Part shown: one piece after another, positions 10,701 through 21,445 of the stretch | Position numbering within the stretch: position 1 is the stretch's first letter | Layout of the letters: every line of letters begins with the position of its first letter | From: Trichostrongylus colubriformis | Taxonomy: Eukaryota; Nematoda; Chromadorea; Rhabditida; Trichostrongylidae | Length of the DNA stretch: 64,000 nucleotides | Reading direction: 5' to 3' | NCBI GenBank assembly: GCA_963978905.1 | Contig: OZ022261.1 | Coordinates: forward strand, 29,943,686-30,007,685 | Made by a program: the position numbers and the translations under genes | Notes under the pieces: generated by a model | What the model was told of the DNA's origin: nothing | Database searches by the model: none | The model's input: the letters and a program-made list of their open reading frames with translations, nothing else

Positions 10701-11054
10701 ACTGAAATTCCGAAAAAAAAACAGGAGGCTGAGAAAATAGAAAGAATTTCATGAAAGAAAAGTAAAAATACGTGGAAATTTGAAAAAAAATACGTTGAGC
10801 TCTATGAGAGTCTTTACAGATGAGTATTCATGTAAGAACGAAAACTGATCACATCAGATTGAGATTTCAATAAAAAATAATAAGAAAGATAAGAAAGGTT
10901 GCTAAATAAAGTGGAGGACTGAAATGGAAAAAACTGCAAAAGAAAGCGTACCTTCTCTTTTACCGGGGCATTAGAGGCGAGAGTGGACTTGCGAACGGCA
11001 AATGGTCCCCCAGCTTCGGCTTTCTGTTCCCGTCGTGCCTCTTCCGCTGCCAAT
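1554..11054 (-). CDS. unc-2: CaV2 voltage-gated calcium channel alpha-1 subunit gene, partial (10 exons)
   Basis: Pore-forming subunit of a presynaptic CaV2 (N/P/Q-type) channel in the neuronal plasma membrane; it admits calcium to trigger transmitter release. Ten minus-strand exons (11054-10952, 10018-9910, 9746-9676, 8456-8317, 7780-7650, 4645-4459, 3182-3097, 3037-2949, 2609-2506, 1729-1554) join in frame at GT-AG sites and give about 398 residues. They cover N-terminus, repeat I S1 to S6, pore loop TMEGWT and the I-II linker. The I-II linker reads [13 protein letters not shown] then [14 protein letters not shown], the form of CaV2 rather than CaV1, which supports unc-2 over egl-19. Repeats II-IV and the C-terminus lie beyond the left edge; the true N-terminus is upstream to the right. 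Exon calls rest on reading frame, splice dinucleotides and family recognition, not transcripts. Confidence 0.95.
1730..2505. other. unc-2 intron
   Basis: 776-bp intron between the S6 exon and the I-II linker exon. Bases 1960-2165 are less AT-rich and slightly palindromic (TTTGAGCCTGTCTCAAGGATAGGCAGTGAGCC); otherwise nothing is recognised. Confidence 0.6.
2506..2609 (-). CDS. unc-2: unc-2 exon: repeat I S6
   Basis: 104 bp, 34 codons plus two bases. It encodes [20 protein letters not shown] then [14 protein letters not shown], the inner-pore helix S6. Acceptor TCTTCAG, donor TCCGG|GTATGC. The GG pairs with A of the next exon to give Gly, producing [12 protein letters not shown]. Confidence 0.96.
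2949..3037 (-). CDS. unc-2: unc-2 exon: repeat I pore loop and selectivity filter
   Basis: 89 bp, 29 codons after two bases. It encodes [20 protein letters not shown] then [15 protein letters not shown] contains the repeat I selectivity-filter glutamate (one of the four EEEE-ring residues). It follows a 59-bp intron, typical of nematodes. Donor TAT|GTGAAT, phase 0. Confidence 0.96.
3097..3182 (-). CDS. unc-2: unc-2 exon: repeat I turret loop
   Basis: 86 bp, 28 codons between split bases. It encodes [20 protein letters not shown] then NKWIGPNYG, the cysteine-bearing extracellular loop before the pore helix. TNKT is a possible N-glycosylation site. Acceptor AATTCAG, donor TACG|GTATGA. Confidence 0.94.
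3600..3705 (-). repeat. SINE-like repeat with tRNA-type boxes, fragment in unc-2 intron
   Basis: On the minus strand GGAGGTAGTGCACCGACAGG (A-box-like) is followed after about 30 bp by GAGATCGAATCC (B-box-like). This is the same layout as the copies near 21.3, 21.8, 25.2 and 34.6 kb. Only the tRNA-like head is recognisable here. Confidence 0.5.
3916..4246 (-). CDS. Cysteine-rich open frame inside an unc-2 intron
   Basis: The frame is open from an ATG at 4246 past 3916. It contains eight cysteines in the stretch after [14 protein letters not shown]...[22 protein letters not shown] then [16 protein letters not shown]. The spacing resembles a secreted or extracellular cysteine-rich module (the end G.Y..P.C....C.C is loosely like a thyroglobulin type-1 repeat), but I do not recognise it. 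A possible acceptor at 4212 and donor at 3915 would give a block whose phase does not fit the flanking channel exons, so it is not an ordinary unc-2 cassette. It could be a captured gene fragment or a chance ORF. Confidence 0.3.
4459..4645 (-). CDS. unc-2: unc-2 exon: S4-S5 linker, S5 and start of the extracellular loop
   Basis: 187 bp, 61 codons after two bases, with two trailing bases. It encodes [20 protein letters not shown], then [19 protein letters not shown], an almost invariant CaV S5, then the turret [20 protein letters not shown]. Acceptor TTTCAG, donor TG|GTGAGT. TG joins the C of the next exon to make Cys. Confidence 0.96.
4646..7649. other. Large unc-2 intron (3.0 kb)
   Basis: Separates the S4 exon from the S4-S5/S5 exon. 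It contains a family F copy at about 5960-6240 and otherwise AT-rich unique sequence. Several open frames (5693-5956, 6538-6798 minus) have no recognisable content. Confidence 0.6.
5960..6240 (+). repeat. Repeat family F, copy 2
   Basis: Shares with copy 1 the block TTTCATCGTGATGCCGCAG..GCCACGCTGC, then CTGCATCTACCCCTACCGG, then GACTTTCATATTCCACGATT and CTGCCAAAATTAT. No coding frame. It lies in the 3-kb unc-2 intron. Confidence 0.65.
7650..7780 (-). CDS. unc-2: unc-2 exon: S3-S4 loop and S4 voltage sensor
   Basis: 131 bp, 43 codons between single split bases. It completes S3 (VVTMLP), continues through an Ala/Gly-rich S3-S4 loop ([16 protein letters not shown]) and then encodes S4, [20 protein letters not shown]. 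Arg or Lys recurs at every third position (R-R-R-R-K), the gating charges of repeat I. Acceptor ATTTTAG, donor CCCA|GTAAGT. The split codon A|GT gives Ser, restoring the family sequence IPSLQVVLKS across the 3-kb intron. Confidence 0.95.
8317..8456 (-). CDS. unc-2: unc-2 exon: repeat I S2-S3
   Basis: 140 bp, 46 codons plus two bases. It encodes [20 protein letters not shown], then [20 protein letters not shown] and FIVVVS, which are S2, the S2-S3 loop and most of S3. The acidic and Asp residues of S2/S3 that form the voltage-sensor charge-transfer centre (E in CLECVLK, D in WNIMDF) are present. Acceptor TTTCAG, donor TCTGG|GTAATG. Confidence 0.95.
8575..8660. repeat. GC-rich short foldback, family K copy 1
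   Basis: AGGAGGAGCGCATGCGGCAT is inverted against GCGGTGCCGCATCGGCTCGT within 86 bp. The rest of the surrounding 1.2-kb unc-2 intron (8457-9675) is AT-rich apart from a run of 12 G near 9032. Confidence 0.5.
9676..9746 (-). CDS. unc-2: unc-2 exon: end of S1 and S1-S2 loop
   Basis: 71 bp, 23 codons after two leading bases. It encodes [20 protein letters not shown] followed by ELL: the end of S1 and the extracellular S1-S2 loop with the family motif NC.VLA.E.HLP. Acceptor TTGCAG, donor CTG|GTGAGA, phase 0 into the next exon. Confidence 0.93.
9910..10018 (-). CDS. unc-2: unc-2 exon: N-terminus to repeat I S1
   Basis: 109 bp, 36 codons plus one base. It encodes [20 protein letters not shown] followed by [16 protein letters not shown], the conserved pre-S1 motif (EDN...R...K.IIEW.PFEY) and the start of transmembrane segment S1. 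Acceptor TTTGCAG, donor ATAG|GTGAAT. The final G joins GA of the next exon to make Gly, giving TIIGNCVVL across the junction. Confidence 0.93.
10952..11054 (-). CDS. unc-2: unc-2 exon: cytoplasmic N-terminal region
   Basis: 103 bp, 34 full codons plus one leading base. The acceptor reads AATTTAG and the donor GAGAAG|GTACGC. It encodes a charged segment starting [16 protein letters not shown] and ending NAPVKEK, which leads directly (phase 0) into the [12 protein letters not shown] segment of the next exon. No membrane segment is present, as expected for the cytoplasmic N-terminus before S1. The exon starts with the third base of a split codon, so the preceding exon must end with two bases of a codon; the block at 60414-60532 does so. 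Confidence 0.85.
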
Positions 11055-13640
11055 CTAAATTACTGGTGTATACTTTGTAAGCAGTTGGAAACAGCATTTA
11101 TCTCACTCTCTCAACCCTTACTCTCTGGTACCAGTTCTCGTTTTCATTTTTTCCATTATAACAGGTTAAAAGCAGTTGTCTGCGAAAAAAAATGAGACCT
11201 TGCGATCTGGTCGATGCCTAACATGGTTTCTGCTTGTGCAGACGGTTTTCGATCGCGTAACTACGGATCCGGTGCGACACAATGATGATCGTCGTCCATT
11301 TATTGGAAGAATGTTAAAGGATCGGAATAAAAGTTGAAGCAGATCGGCCCGCTAGTGAGGGAACGAGTACTTCTATGCTGAGGACACCGATCGATAGTGA
11401 GGCAGCGCGGCCACAGCGCCCAGGCCCCCAGAAATGGAAATGGATATACATGCACGCCCCAGGAGTAGCACGAGCATTTCGAAAACGAGGGATGTGAGAA
11501 GGAGGAGACGGACGAGCGGACATCCATAAAGCATGGCTGAAAAAAGCATTCCCCGCGCATCTCTTTGCACAATCATCATCAACTTCCCTTCAACAATCGC
11601 CTTACCGTATCACTACCGTATGGCTTCAGCTGGTACTATAGTCGTCTAACATACAATTGTTAGTGAAGTGTACGGTAATCACATTACGGATAAAACCTCT
11701 ACCTACTCACGAACACGTACGCTGAAAACCATATTGGAACTGCAGCGTCAACTTGGAGACCTCCTAATGTTTCATGAAAACAGTATAGTTGAAAAAGAAA
11801 AGCATAAAAAAGTGATTAGAAGAAAGAAAAGAGGAGAATAATGGGTAGGGCGAGATTTTTTTCTCCTAAAAATCATGAGATTCCGAGGTTTAGGCCGTTC
11901 ATTTTCTGAAAGTGCCCTGAGCACCCATTACTGGCCACAATTACAGCCACAAAGCAAATACCAGTATTAAAGTATTCGACAATTTTTCCAACTTATGATC
12001 TACTTTAGAATACCCTTACAGCGATATGATTTCCGCCTCTTCCTTGAACTCAAATGCCAGCTTACATTTTGTTATAAAAGGGGAGCTCGCAAAAATCCTT
12101 TTTCTATTCCCTGCCACAAAAATCATTTAATCATTTATAAAGTAGCCCACAAAATCTCCATGTCTCCCGGAATTCATGTTACCTTTATGTTTCTTGCTTT
12201 ACCTGCACTGCATAAAATAAAAAAAATAAAAGAATCTGGTGTGAAGAAATCGTAGGGACCTCAGGCAATAGGCTTCTGGTGCCTCAATGGGACTCAAAGA
12301 ATTCATCTGCCGTTATTTCGATATTTCCGGTTTTCTTCAGTAAGATTTTTGATTTAATACAGATATTCACAGATTCAATATTCACTATTCAGCGTTCAAA
12401 GGTCCGAAAGATGTATGATTCCATTTTTTGCAACCAGCGACTAGCCGAGTGTGTAAAATATCTCTTAGTTCCTCCTATTATTTGCTATTTATAATTTGTA
12501 CAAACATAGATGGTGATTTTCGCTTAAACATGCTGTATTATGGGCATAGCTCATTTTCGCGTAGTATTAAGTGCGGGTTCTGTGAAAGTAACGGTTCTGC
12601 CCAGCCTGTGCTGTTGCTTCTTGAAAACCAATGTTTTATCTGAAAAGTAAAAAAAATGAAGGAATTCCAGAAGAAAAAGGTTCAATGGGATTTTGAATTG
12701 GTTTCATCGAACAACAGCGATTTGAAACACAGTTTTTAGATACAATCTCTGTCACCGTCATGAGATGAATGACCTAAAAAGTTTCACCTGAAAATTATTG
12801 TAATGTATTAATAGTTCATCAATATAAGCAGGATTTGTTTCTGAACATGACTGCTCATCCGGTGGTGTGAACCACGTGTTCCAGTATCTTATGCAAAAAC
12901 CGATATCCGTCGATATCGAACCCTTTCTTGCAACCTTATAAAGTTTTAATTTTTGCAAAAGTGCTCCCTCAAAGGAATGATCCGTTCTCGATCTTTCGCT
13001 CAAATATCCTACGTATCACGTGATTCCGAGTAAAAATCCGTCAGTTATCCCCAACCCTAGTTGCAACTTGAGCATTATCAAATAAAAATACTCAAATGAC
13101 TGCAGATAATACAAAATCGATTAGCCTATCATCATAAGGCCGCTTTCTTAGAATCACTCGAAAGATCAAACATTTGTGTCAAAAATAGAGTTTTTCTTCA
13201 TTTCAAAGTATATACTGAACAATATCACTTCACAGAGAATTAGAAGTCATAAAGTCATCGCAGCAGCATATCCTACAGTTCAGCAACAACTGGGTCGTAA
13301 CAAAGTACATTGATTATGAACTTTTCTTTTTTCGAACTTCCAATCTTTGAAGACAAGAACTTCATTACTTGAACTAGGAAAGAACGAACCCTCCGAAGAC
13401 CTTTCATTCAGACCAATCAACAAAGTAACTTTCAATGCCATCACACTGGACAGCTAATGATTTCTCCATTCAGTACATATTCTAATGTTTGAAAGTTTCA
13501 ACATCCTGAATGACTAAGCGGTTATTCCTTTTCCCAACCGTCAATATTCAGAAAACAGTTGAGTTTACATAAGTAACCCTAGAGGCAATTGGCAAATTGT
13601 GAATTAGGCCTTGGCTAGAGAATCACCTCGGTATACTACT
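11055..13640. other. No recognised gene
   Basis: Immediately upstream of the first certain unc-2 exon. Bases 11300-11575 are GC-richer and open in three minus-strand frames, but none looks like protein. The rest is AT-rich with no repeats matched elsewhere in the window. Confidence 0.4.
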
Positions 13641-14048
13641 TTGAAGGAATCGTCCTCGGAAACTTTATGTTTCTAATTCATGAGTCTTTCTACTATATAC
13701 AGTAAATAACAGAAACTCGAGAGACCATAAAATTTCGCTTGTTCCGATGTAGGAAACGGAAAGCTGGAAAGACAGCAGCTTGTTCGAATTCCCGCCAAGC
13801 AAGATTTGGACAGCGGTCGACCGGGAGGGAACAATGCAAATTTTCGCGCCCAGTATTGTTGATCTGCTCCCCACACTGCGTCTTTGCTATAGAGCCCTCT
13901 CGGCCCCGCCTTCCCGGAAGCCCACCGCGTCGGACGCTACTCCGAGGACTTTTCCACGTGAAACTCTGTATGTGACTTATAATATGCGAACACAACATAA
14001 ACATATGGGTAACAGAATAACTCAGATTTTGGTGGATGATTCCTTCAA
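13641..14048. repeat. Repeat family E, copy 1 (MITE)
   Basis: About 410 bp with inverted ends TTGAAGGAATCGTCCTCGG and, at the right, TGGATGATTCCTTCAA. It contains the family core GCGCCCAGTATTGTTGATC, TTTCCACGTGAAACTCTGTA and ACATATGGGTAACAGAATAA. The long open frame 13780-14370 is an accident of this repeat. Related copies: 22466-22835, 23768-24185, 28066-28515, 31325-31772. Confidence 0.65.
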
Positions 14049-14620
14049 GCCATTTTCAGATCTTTTGTACCTGATTTTATATGATCATTCAAGACTGTTC
14101 CAGCCATCATTTATTTCAACCTCAATCTTCCTATTTTGTAGAACGCCTCTGTATATTATATTATATTGTCACTGTAATGTAATTAGTGATTACGATTACA
14201 TATGGCAGTCTAGCAGCAGGAGAATGCGTTGCGATTTTCATCGAATTTCTTCAGTAATTGATGGCAACGTGCCAATGGGACCAGAATTTCGCAAAAGCAT
14301 ATTATCAAGATTTCCTATAACAAGGTCCAATATTTTCCAAATTTTTGGATTTCACAATCGAGAAGTGTGAGCTTCATAATAGACATGTTGCACTCTCACA
14401 ATGTTGCTGAAAACGCATGTGACTTAAACATGCGTCCATATTTAGGGCAGACGATTCTTCATTCGCTCCTTTCTCTGACATATTCATATGCTTTTTATGG
14501 AACAGTCATTCGTCAAGAAGCTGTTCCATCTTGTAATAGCCCACTGCAAAATTGAGAACGAATTGAGTGTCAGGCTTTTCTGAGGGTGTTTCTACATGGA
14601 ACTGAAAATGGGCCCAAAAC

Positions 14621-14849
14621 GGGTGTGTGCCATTAGCACAGAATATTCGCGTGGCCGCGTTCGGCGCCCGAAGAGATAGTGCGAGATAGGGTCGCCGTAT
14701 TGCTGAGTCTTGAAGCGCTTTTGCTTAGATTAAGTCGTAGAGCAATATCATCGCTTCAGGCCCCACCCAGCATGGCGCGCATAGCTTACACCATCGCGTC
14801 GCCTGCCGGACGTCGCAACGCGAATTTTCTGTCTCAGTGGCACACACTC
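14621..14849. repeat. GGGTGTGTGC-family MITE, copy 1
   Basis: 229 bp. The left end GGGTGTGTGCCATTAGCACA and the complement of the right end (GAGTGTGTGCCACTGAGACA) continue into matching ATTCGCGT arms. The flanking 9-mers GCCCAAAAC and GCTTGAAAC match at 6 of 9 positions, consistent with a decayed target duplication. Confidence 0.6.
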
Positions 14850-16720
14850 GCTTGAAACAGGTCTAGGATGGGGCAAAGCTGGACCTTTGCGCTAGTTCTT
14901 TACTCCCGATATATATTGAACTGAGCGAAAAAAAGACATCCCTGAGCTCTTCAGATGTCGAGAAATGCCTTGATGATCACCTTGCTCCACAATTACTTCT
15001 AGTTTTACACTGATTAACATCTACTTACAGTACTACTCCCAAGCTTTCCATAGCTATTAAGCTCTAAACTATTATCTCTGATGCTATACCTACTCAATTT
15101 TCCATGACTTTCCGTAACTTTTATGCTTTATGTGGTTGCCTCTAGTTGGATGTAGTCACATAGCAGAGGGAAGGAAGTCGCACCTAATGCCTGTTAGATC
15201 TCACTCGCCCTTTATACTCCTCAAATGCAGATTGAATCTGACTACTGATGCCTCTAGTCAACTACTTTTGATTGTACAGCCAACACCTCACTGGTGGTTT
15301 AGCTGCAATAACCAATCAAACGAATCTCTTCCTCGTAGGTAAAGTGCATAGTATGAGGACCGCAAATGGTGAGGCGATCACACACGCATCAGATTCCCTC
15401 AATTAGGTCCACCCATAAAGTGGATCACTGGAGCTTCTCTATGAATTGATCGAAAGGAGGCAGGAAAAGTCGACCATCTTTTACTGTTACCTCGAAACAT
15501 GATGATGTCAGAGCATTTTCATACTCCGCGACTGCTATCGACGTAATGCAGGGGCACGACAAATACGCTGGCACTTTCGTTTGGTTGTAGCGCCGAGCGC
15601 GCCAGCTCATTGATCGAGAGGCTGCGTTGCGGCTGCGTTGTACCAGTCGCTATCGCAGAGTATAAGCGCGGTGTCGCACAGTCATTGACTGTTACCCACT
15701 ACCTTTCCCTCACAAGATAAATCGGCGGCCGGAAATTTTGCTGATAGTCCTGGAAGATGATGCCGTTGACCTGATGGGTTCTATGGAATCGAGGATTCGA
15801 ATGACAGAGCATGGCAAAACCTCACGACACGTAAAGAGGATTAAAAGCATGGTTGTGCAGCGTCAAAACTCAAAAAATGACTTTTACATCCCTACAGTGC
15901 GTTGATTTCTTAATGACATCCGACTTAGACATAACAGAAGATTACAAATATGATAAAATATTCGATGATTTAACTCTTCCAGATTACAGCAAATCACATG
16001 TATTACTCGATTACACTTGCAATACCATGGATACAATTGAATTACACAGATCTAACTGGCTAACCTGTGACGTCTATTCCACCTATAGCTGTAGTAAAGT
16101 AGCTTAAAAGCATTTGGCGGATGATACGCCTGCATCGCCTTCGACACCATAATCTCAGCGATTACAGTACGATAGAGAAACGGAGTATGAATACGAAAAT
16201 GAAGGATGGGACGACGACGGTGATTTCGCTTTGCCGAATATCGCTGCGTGGAGATGTGCCAACAGCAATCATCAAATTGTATAATTGGCCATAATGTAGC
16301 TGCCAAAGCGATGTACATTCCCATCAAACAAGTGTACATTGGCAAAGCCATCTCAGAAGCCCAAAGAACAGAAACAAGGCTGGTACTGAACAGTCATCAA
16401 CTTTACAAAGAAACCCAAAGGTTGAACATAATGGCCCATGCAGACCGTTTCAGAGCTAAAAGAGGTCTAAGTGGAATGCGTAAGCGTGATAAAGCACTCG
16501 AGCTTTCTCAAATGTCTGCCCACATCTTTGCTTTGAAGACAGTGGTACGGGTATTTAGGGCCAAATATTAGAAGATCATCGAATACGAGAGCTCAGGTGT
16601 TTAGTGGAACAAAATATAAATCAAACTTAAAAATACTGAATAGCTTTTTCTTGTGAAGAAATGGCCAATGAGCCATGAGTCAATACTTACTAGCCACACT
16701 CCATATCAGATCGCCACTTA
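14850..16720. other. No recognised gene
   Basis: AT-rich with several short open frames (15853-16107 and 16248-16571 plus). Their translations show no family signature and no supporting splice pattern. Confidence 0.35.
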
Positions 16721-16896
16721 GGCCACGTTCATACTTTGCGCCGGAGGGGCGTGGCTGCGATCAGAAGCAGCGAGACAAAGTGGCACAGAGAAGGTACAGA
16801 AACAACGCAAGCAACGAGATAAGGTGGCACAGGCGGATGCACAGAGAAACACAGCCACGCCTTGCCGCTGATACCGTAAAGTATGAACGAGGCACT
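16721..16896. repeat. Family N foldback, copy 1
   Basis: Inverted ends: GGCCACGTTCATACTTTGCG on the left and GTAAAGTATGAACGAGGCAC on the right, enclosing a purine-rich centre (repeated GCAGCGAGACAAAGTGGCACAG-like words). The second copy is at 60719-60853. Confidence 0.6.
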
Positions 16897-17539
16897 CAGA
16901 CATCTCACTCTAATTTCACTGTTACAGCATGATGCTGGACAATAGAACGCTCTCCGATATTCACGTCAGTCTGATGCGTGCCACTCCTTTCAACTATTAC
17001 CTAGGTAAAGCCGGCCAAACAGCCATTTGTACCGCCTCTTTTATCATTTCTCCTGGTCGCGGAGGCCGCTCTTCGAATAACAGCTGATCACCAATCGATA
17101 TTTTCCTCGGGTGTATAGGAGACGACAGTAGTTCTAAACAATTTTAACGACACAGTTCACTAACAAGTACTTTTTGCCAACTTTACCAATTTTTCTACAT
17201 ACCCGGAGCTGCTATAGGTATCATCCATGGCTGGAGGCGGTCGAGCACCGGCCGACACCTGTTCGCCTCACCACCCTCGTGCATGAGGTCTCACTTAAAA
17301 AGCATGGCTCTTATGAGTTGAAGAGTTCGCGAGAGTTATCGGATAAGTAAGGAAGATAAGATGACGCAAAGAAATTCTCTGAGCACTTGCAAAAGTTTTC
17401 TACAATAGTTACCACAGTGATGGATATTAGTTGCGATATTCCACGAAAAGCTCAATAATATTGTTGTGAGATTACGTTCACAGAGAATAGCAGTGCATGA
17501 GTAGGATGGCATGCTCCAACAAAAACCTACTGCCTGTGG

Positions 17540-17625
17540 TGCAAGAGGAACCAATGCGGCACCGCAAGGTCGCGAAGACGACGTGCGGCGACAGCGAACG
17601 CCGCATCAGGTCCCCCTTAACGGCA
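17540..17625. repeat. GC-rich short foldback, family K copy 2
   Basis: GAGGAACCAATGCGGCACCG faces the complement of CGCCGCATCAGGTCCCCC. Same core words (CCGATGCGGC-like) as 8575-8660 and 26540-26645. Confidence 0.45.
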
Positions 17626-18179
17626 CCCAAAACCTTGGCAATTGTCAACAGTCACGACTCTTCGATCTCCAGGTTAGTTACTGGGCGCTTCCCTTTATTA
17701 CTCCGGCTAAAGGGATGACTACATTACCGAACGTGAGTTCGAGAACAGAAGTTTTCTTTTCAAACATGATTGAGTTAACCTCTTCAGGACTTGCAAAATT
17801 CGACTGCCGCAGTAAATCAAATGACATTATACAAACGCTCTTTACCAAACATAGTGATGAAGGCGAGAGGATTTCTCCAATGTGTGTTGAATAAAACATA
17901 AATACGAAAAAATCGCCGAATAAAAGACAATGTGTTCGAAAAAAAAAGTTGTATCAAAAGAAAACTGAGAAACCCCAACTTTATGACTAATATTGAATGT
18001 GCGAATTGCGAAAGTTTTTGTGAAGAGTATCATGAATGTCGATCTTTCAAACGAACTTTTCTACCAAATTATGAGTCACGGCGTTAGATCACCTTTTGAA
18101 AGAGATTTCTGCTCTTCAGGACATTATGATTACTTCTATTATAGATTGGTTGAAGTGCAGTCGATTTTCAGGGTGGTTG

Positions 18180-18850
18180 AGAGGAGTAAGTGAAAATTGG
18201 GCCAAATCGCCAATTGACTGAAACGCTATGTTCTAGTGGTAAAAAATTCATCAATTATGTGTCACGTGTTCAACTTTCTGAAAATCCCAGTGACTAGTTG
18301 GTTGTTCAACAGGCCGTGCCATTCTTTTCTCAAATTAGCTTTCCAAAAAAATATTTGGGATTATTTGAATTATTTTCCCGTGAGCTCTAACTCTGGTACT
18401 ACATCCTAAAAGTTATCCGGAAGGTTTTTTGCTCTATTCAGATGTTTCGTTTCGTTCCTATTCTGATTTGCGAATTAGACCAAATTTCAATAGATGTAAT
18501 AGGGCGTCGGCAAAGATAACAAGATTAGTCCAAATTTCATTTTTTTGGAAGAATGCCATAAAATTCGGCCAATGATGTATCCTTTTCCTTACTCGTGGCT
18601 TCTTTTAAGCGTTTCATCGCTTTTTCAATGGTTTGGTTTCGAAAATTTTCAGCTGTAAACTGAAGAATAAAAGAAACCTTTCTAATTCTGGCAGTTAATC
18701 AAATCTGAAGGAATACTATCAACGGGGATTCACAGAAGGACGTGGCCTAGTACTAAATGTATATTTGATTGATTTTCTACTCATGAAAACTGCCGATTTG
18801 GTCAATTTTTGTCGACTAGACCTCCTAATGCGCGAGCTTGGAACTGGAAA
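18180..18850. repeat. Diverged relative of the long-TIR element at 37 kb
   Basis: TTGGGCCAAATCGCCAATTGACTGAAACGC near 18198 and GCCGATTTGGTCAATTTTTG near 18792 face each other. They resemble the inner TIR words of the element at 37068-38104 (TTGGCCAAACCGGCAATCAATTGAAACAC). Outer ends could not be defined. No coding sequence. Confidence 0.35.
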
Positions 18851-19779
18851 AAATTTTCAAACCGAGCCTAAAAATGCTTTGGGGTGAAGCATTTTCATCT
18901 GAGAAAAAACCACTCAATATCAATAATAATTTTTTGAGTGGTTCATAAAAATTGCCCGCAAAAAACGATACCGCGGAATGGCAGCGCTGCAATGCATTTC
19001 TATGTACATAAGAATACGTTTTTCAGCTCCATTACAGGAAGAGCTATTGATTTTATAAATAATTAAGAGTTTGAGAAGCATCTTCATGATAATGGGAGGT
19101 CTTCAGAAATGTGAATACATTGAGCACATACTTGCCATGCATCTTCAGAGGAGATTAATATTCTATCACAGAAAGAGATTCATTGACGTGAGAAATTGCT
19201 TGAAATGACACAGGATTATGTTAGGAAGCGCTGCACATAAAAAGTGTAAAAGGGAATAATCGGGACAGTTTGTAGTTATGTGGCATCTCCTCAGATACTC
19301 GAAGAATACGAGAATTCAGTGCAATTTTTAATGAGAAAAACTCATGCCGCAAGACGCAGTACCATTAATCTGGAAGAGGTTATGGTTTGGTGAGAAATGA
19401 CCTACACACTCATATGCATGATGCGGGTATCAAATCCTGCATCAATACCCGCCTTCACAACCCCTACCAGTCTTTGGATTGGTACCGTATTCAAGTGATA
19501 TGATTAAATCATTGACTTCTGCATCGGCTAGCTCTGCAAGCTACTGTATGGGCCAAATTTCACGTACCAGCCACCGCGATTCTGAGTGAAACTAGAATAC
19601 GCGGCGCATCCAAAGAAAATAAGTGTTCAGCTCAGAAAATTTATACTTTTTACAATAGCTTGTTGCCCTATACTTACCATAAGTTATGGTAAATATACCA
19701 TTCAGACGCTGAGTCAAGGTGAAAGCGGTCTCGGCAGGGCACTCCTGTCTACGAAAATAGCCGCTTCAGTACGACCCCC

Positions 19780-20090
19780 CCCCTCTCTACGGCGACCAAA
19801 TACGACCCCTTTTTTGACTTCAACAATACCAGTAAGTGTTGCCGATTTGCATAGTTGCAGTGTATTTTATTGGTGTATATCCTTTCCTGAGGCAAAAATA
19901 TATTTATTTTACATTTTGTCACACGGATTTGCGATGAAATACTACCTTTTGCTTCTCATTTGCTTATTGAAAATTTAGATTTTAGTGCTTATAGCTGACC
20001 TTTGAAGGTACCACCCTCTCCTCCCTCGTATCCGGTAAAATACGACCCCCCTCCTGTCGAGATATCCTCGACTCTCTGTGCAACCTGGGT
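19780..20090 (+). repeat. Repeat family H, copy 1
   Basis: Contains CTTCAGTACGACC, CAATACCAGTAAGTGTTGCC and TTGCTTATTGAAAATTTAGA, and ends TACGACCCCCCTCCTGTC. The same order occurs on the opposite strand at 33065-33400. Non-coding. Confidence 0.6.
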
Positions 20091-20117
20091 CTCGGTTGTG
20101 TGATGGATTAGCACATA

Positions 20118-20621
20118 CAGTAGCGCTCAAAAGTATTCTGCCAAACACTTTTTGTCATAACTTTTTTCTACTTGACCAAATTTGACAAAATTTTAATATA
20201 CGGTACCTGAACCTATCGTCAACATTTCCTTCTACTTGAGTGCCACTTGACTCTTTTCATGGTTTTTCACAAGAATTTACTACAAGACCACCGAAAAAAG
20301 GAAAAAGGCTTGGTCAAGAAAAACGGCTTTCTTTACAAAAACAAAACAAGCAAGCCTCAGAGAACATCAATATTCTGTAGAGAAACCACGACTTTCGATG
20401 ACAGCGGCACAGCGGGACGGCATAGGGATGGCACTCCAAAAACAAAAAATTACATTTAACCGCGTAACTTACACCGTTGAGCGCCAAAATAGTATATCAG
20501 TATGCAGTGTCTCCAAGTACAACATACTAAAATTTCTCTTAGATCGGTCCACTCGCAAAAAAGTTACAAGTGAAAAACCCAAGTGAAAAACCATTTGGCC
20601 GAAGACTTTTGAGCGTTACTG
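20118..20621. mobile_element. Tc1-type MITE
   Basis: 504 bp flanked by TA (20116-20117 and 20622-20623). Terminal inverted repeats: CAGTAGCGCTCAAAAGTATT on the left and, at the right, GACTTTTGAGCGTTACTG. The CAGT start and CAAAAG word are typical of Tc1-like TIRs. Open frames inside (20247-20586) show no transposase motifs, so it is non-autonomous. Confidence 0.8.
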
Positions 20622-21204
20622 TATGTATGCCCGGAAAGCATGGAGGGCGGGTGCTAGTTCCGTTCGAGAGCAAACCTTGCGTCCACAATTCAGCATTACT
20701 GTATTAACCATATATTTCATCATGTTCAGAAAAACATATGAGCCCGGAAATTAAATAACTCTTAGCAAGATTGTTTGAATTCATAGCGGTTCGCACTCGT
20801 TGTCAAGATCGTTACAGTTTCTCATGGACTTAACAAAGTTGGAACCATCTCTCATTTCGCGCTTTTACAAACTATCCAAGTTTACCATTTATCATTTCTT
20901 CTGTGTCGCTGAATGTTGCTTCATTTGACACAGAGGATTTTCTAGAAACATGTCAAGTTGGCTTTCACTAGCTGCACTGTTGCAATAAGTGTAGCGAAAT
21001 CGTGTAGTAAATGGGATTGCTAGCTCCATACATTATGCTCGTGGGTTACGGGTTACATTCCACGAAGTAAAAGCTGTTGATGGAAGGGGGCCCAAACAGA
21101 TGGTATCGCCATTACAGAAATCTCAAAACCATTCATATGATGTAGAAATGAATCAAAAGGTTCAAGGATAGTTTTTAAAGTTGATTGATTTATTTTTTGA
21201 ATGC

Positions 21205-21445
21205 ACCACGCATTCTAGTTCTATTCATCGCGGTGGCAGGTGAGTGCGATATGACCCATAAATAATTTGCGAGGGCCAGCCGATGTGCGAGTAGTGCTTT
21301 TATCTCACCAGACGGTTAGCTACCAATTCCCATGCCCCGGAGGCATGGGCCCGTCGACCTAGACTGGCATTTATGCGAGATTCAATCCCGGCACCATGAG
21401 AGTGGAAGTGCGCGCCACCTGTCACTACACCACCTCCACCTCGAT
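21205..21445 (-). repeat. SINE-like tRNA-derived repeat, copy A
   Basis: On the minus strand GGAGGTGGTGTAGTGACAGG (A-box-like; compare GGTGTAGTGG of tRNAs) is followed by CGGGATTGAATCTCG (B-box-like, complement at 21379-21391). The copy continues to GATGAATAGAACTAGAATGCG at its far end. Related copies lie at 21735-21950, 25065-25325, 34400-34715 and 3600-3705. Confidence 0.5.

Noticed and set aside
11300..11575. GC-richer stretch open in three minus-strand frames next to unc-2
   Set aside because: None of the translations resembles channel sequence or any family, and no splice sites in the needed phase were found.
13780..14370. 196-codon open frame, plus strand
   Set aside because: Begins inside repeat E copy 1 and runs into AT-rich flank; no homologous frame in the other E copies.
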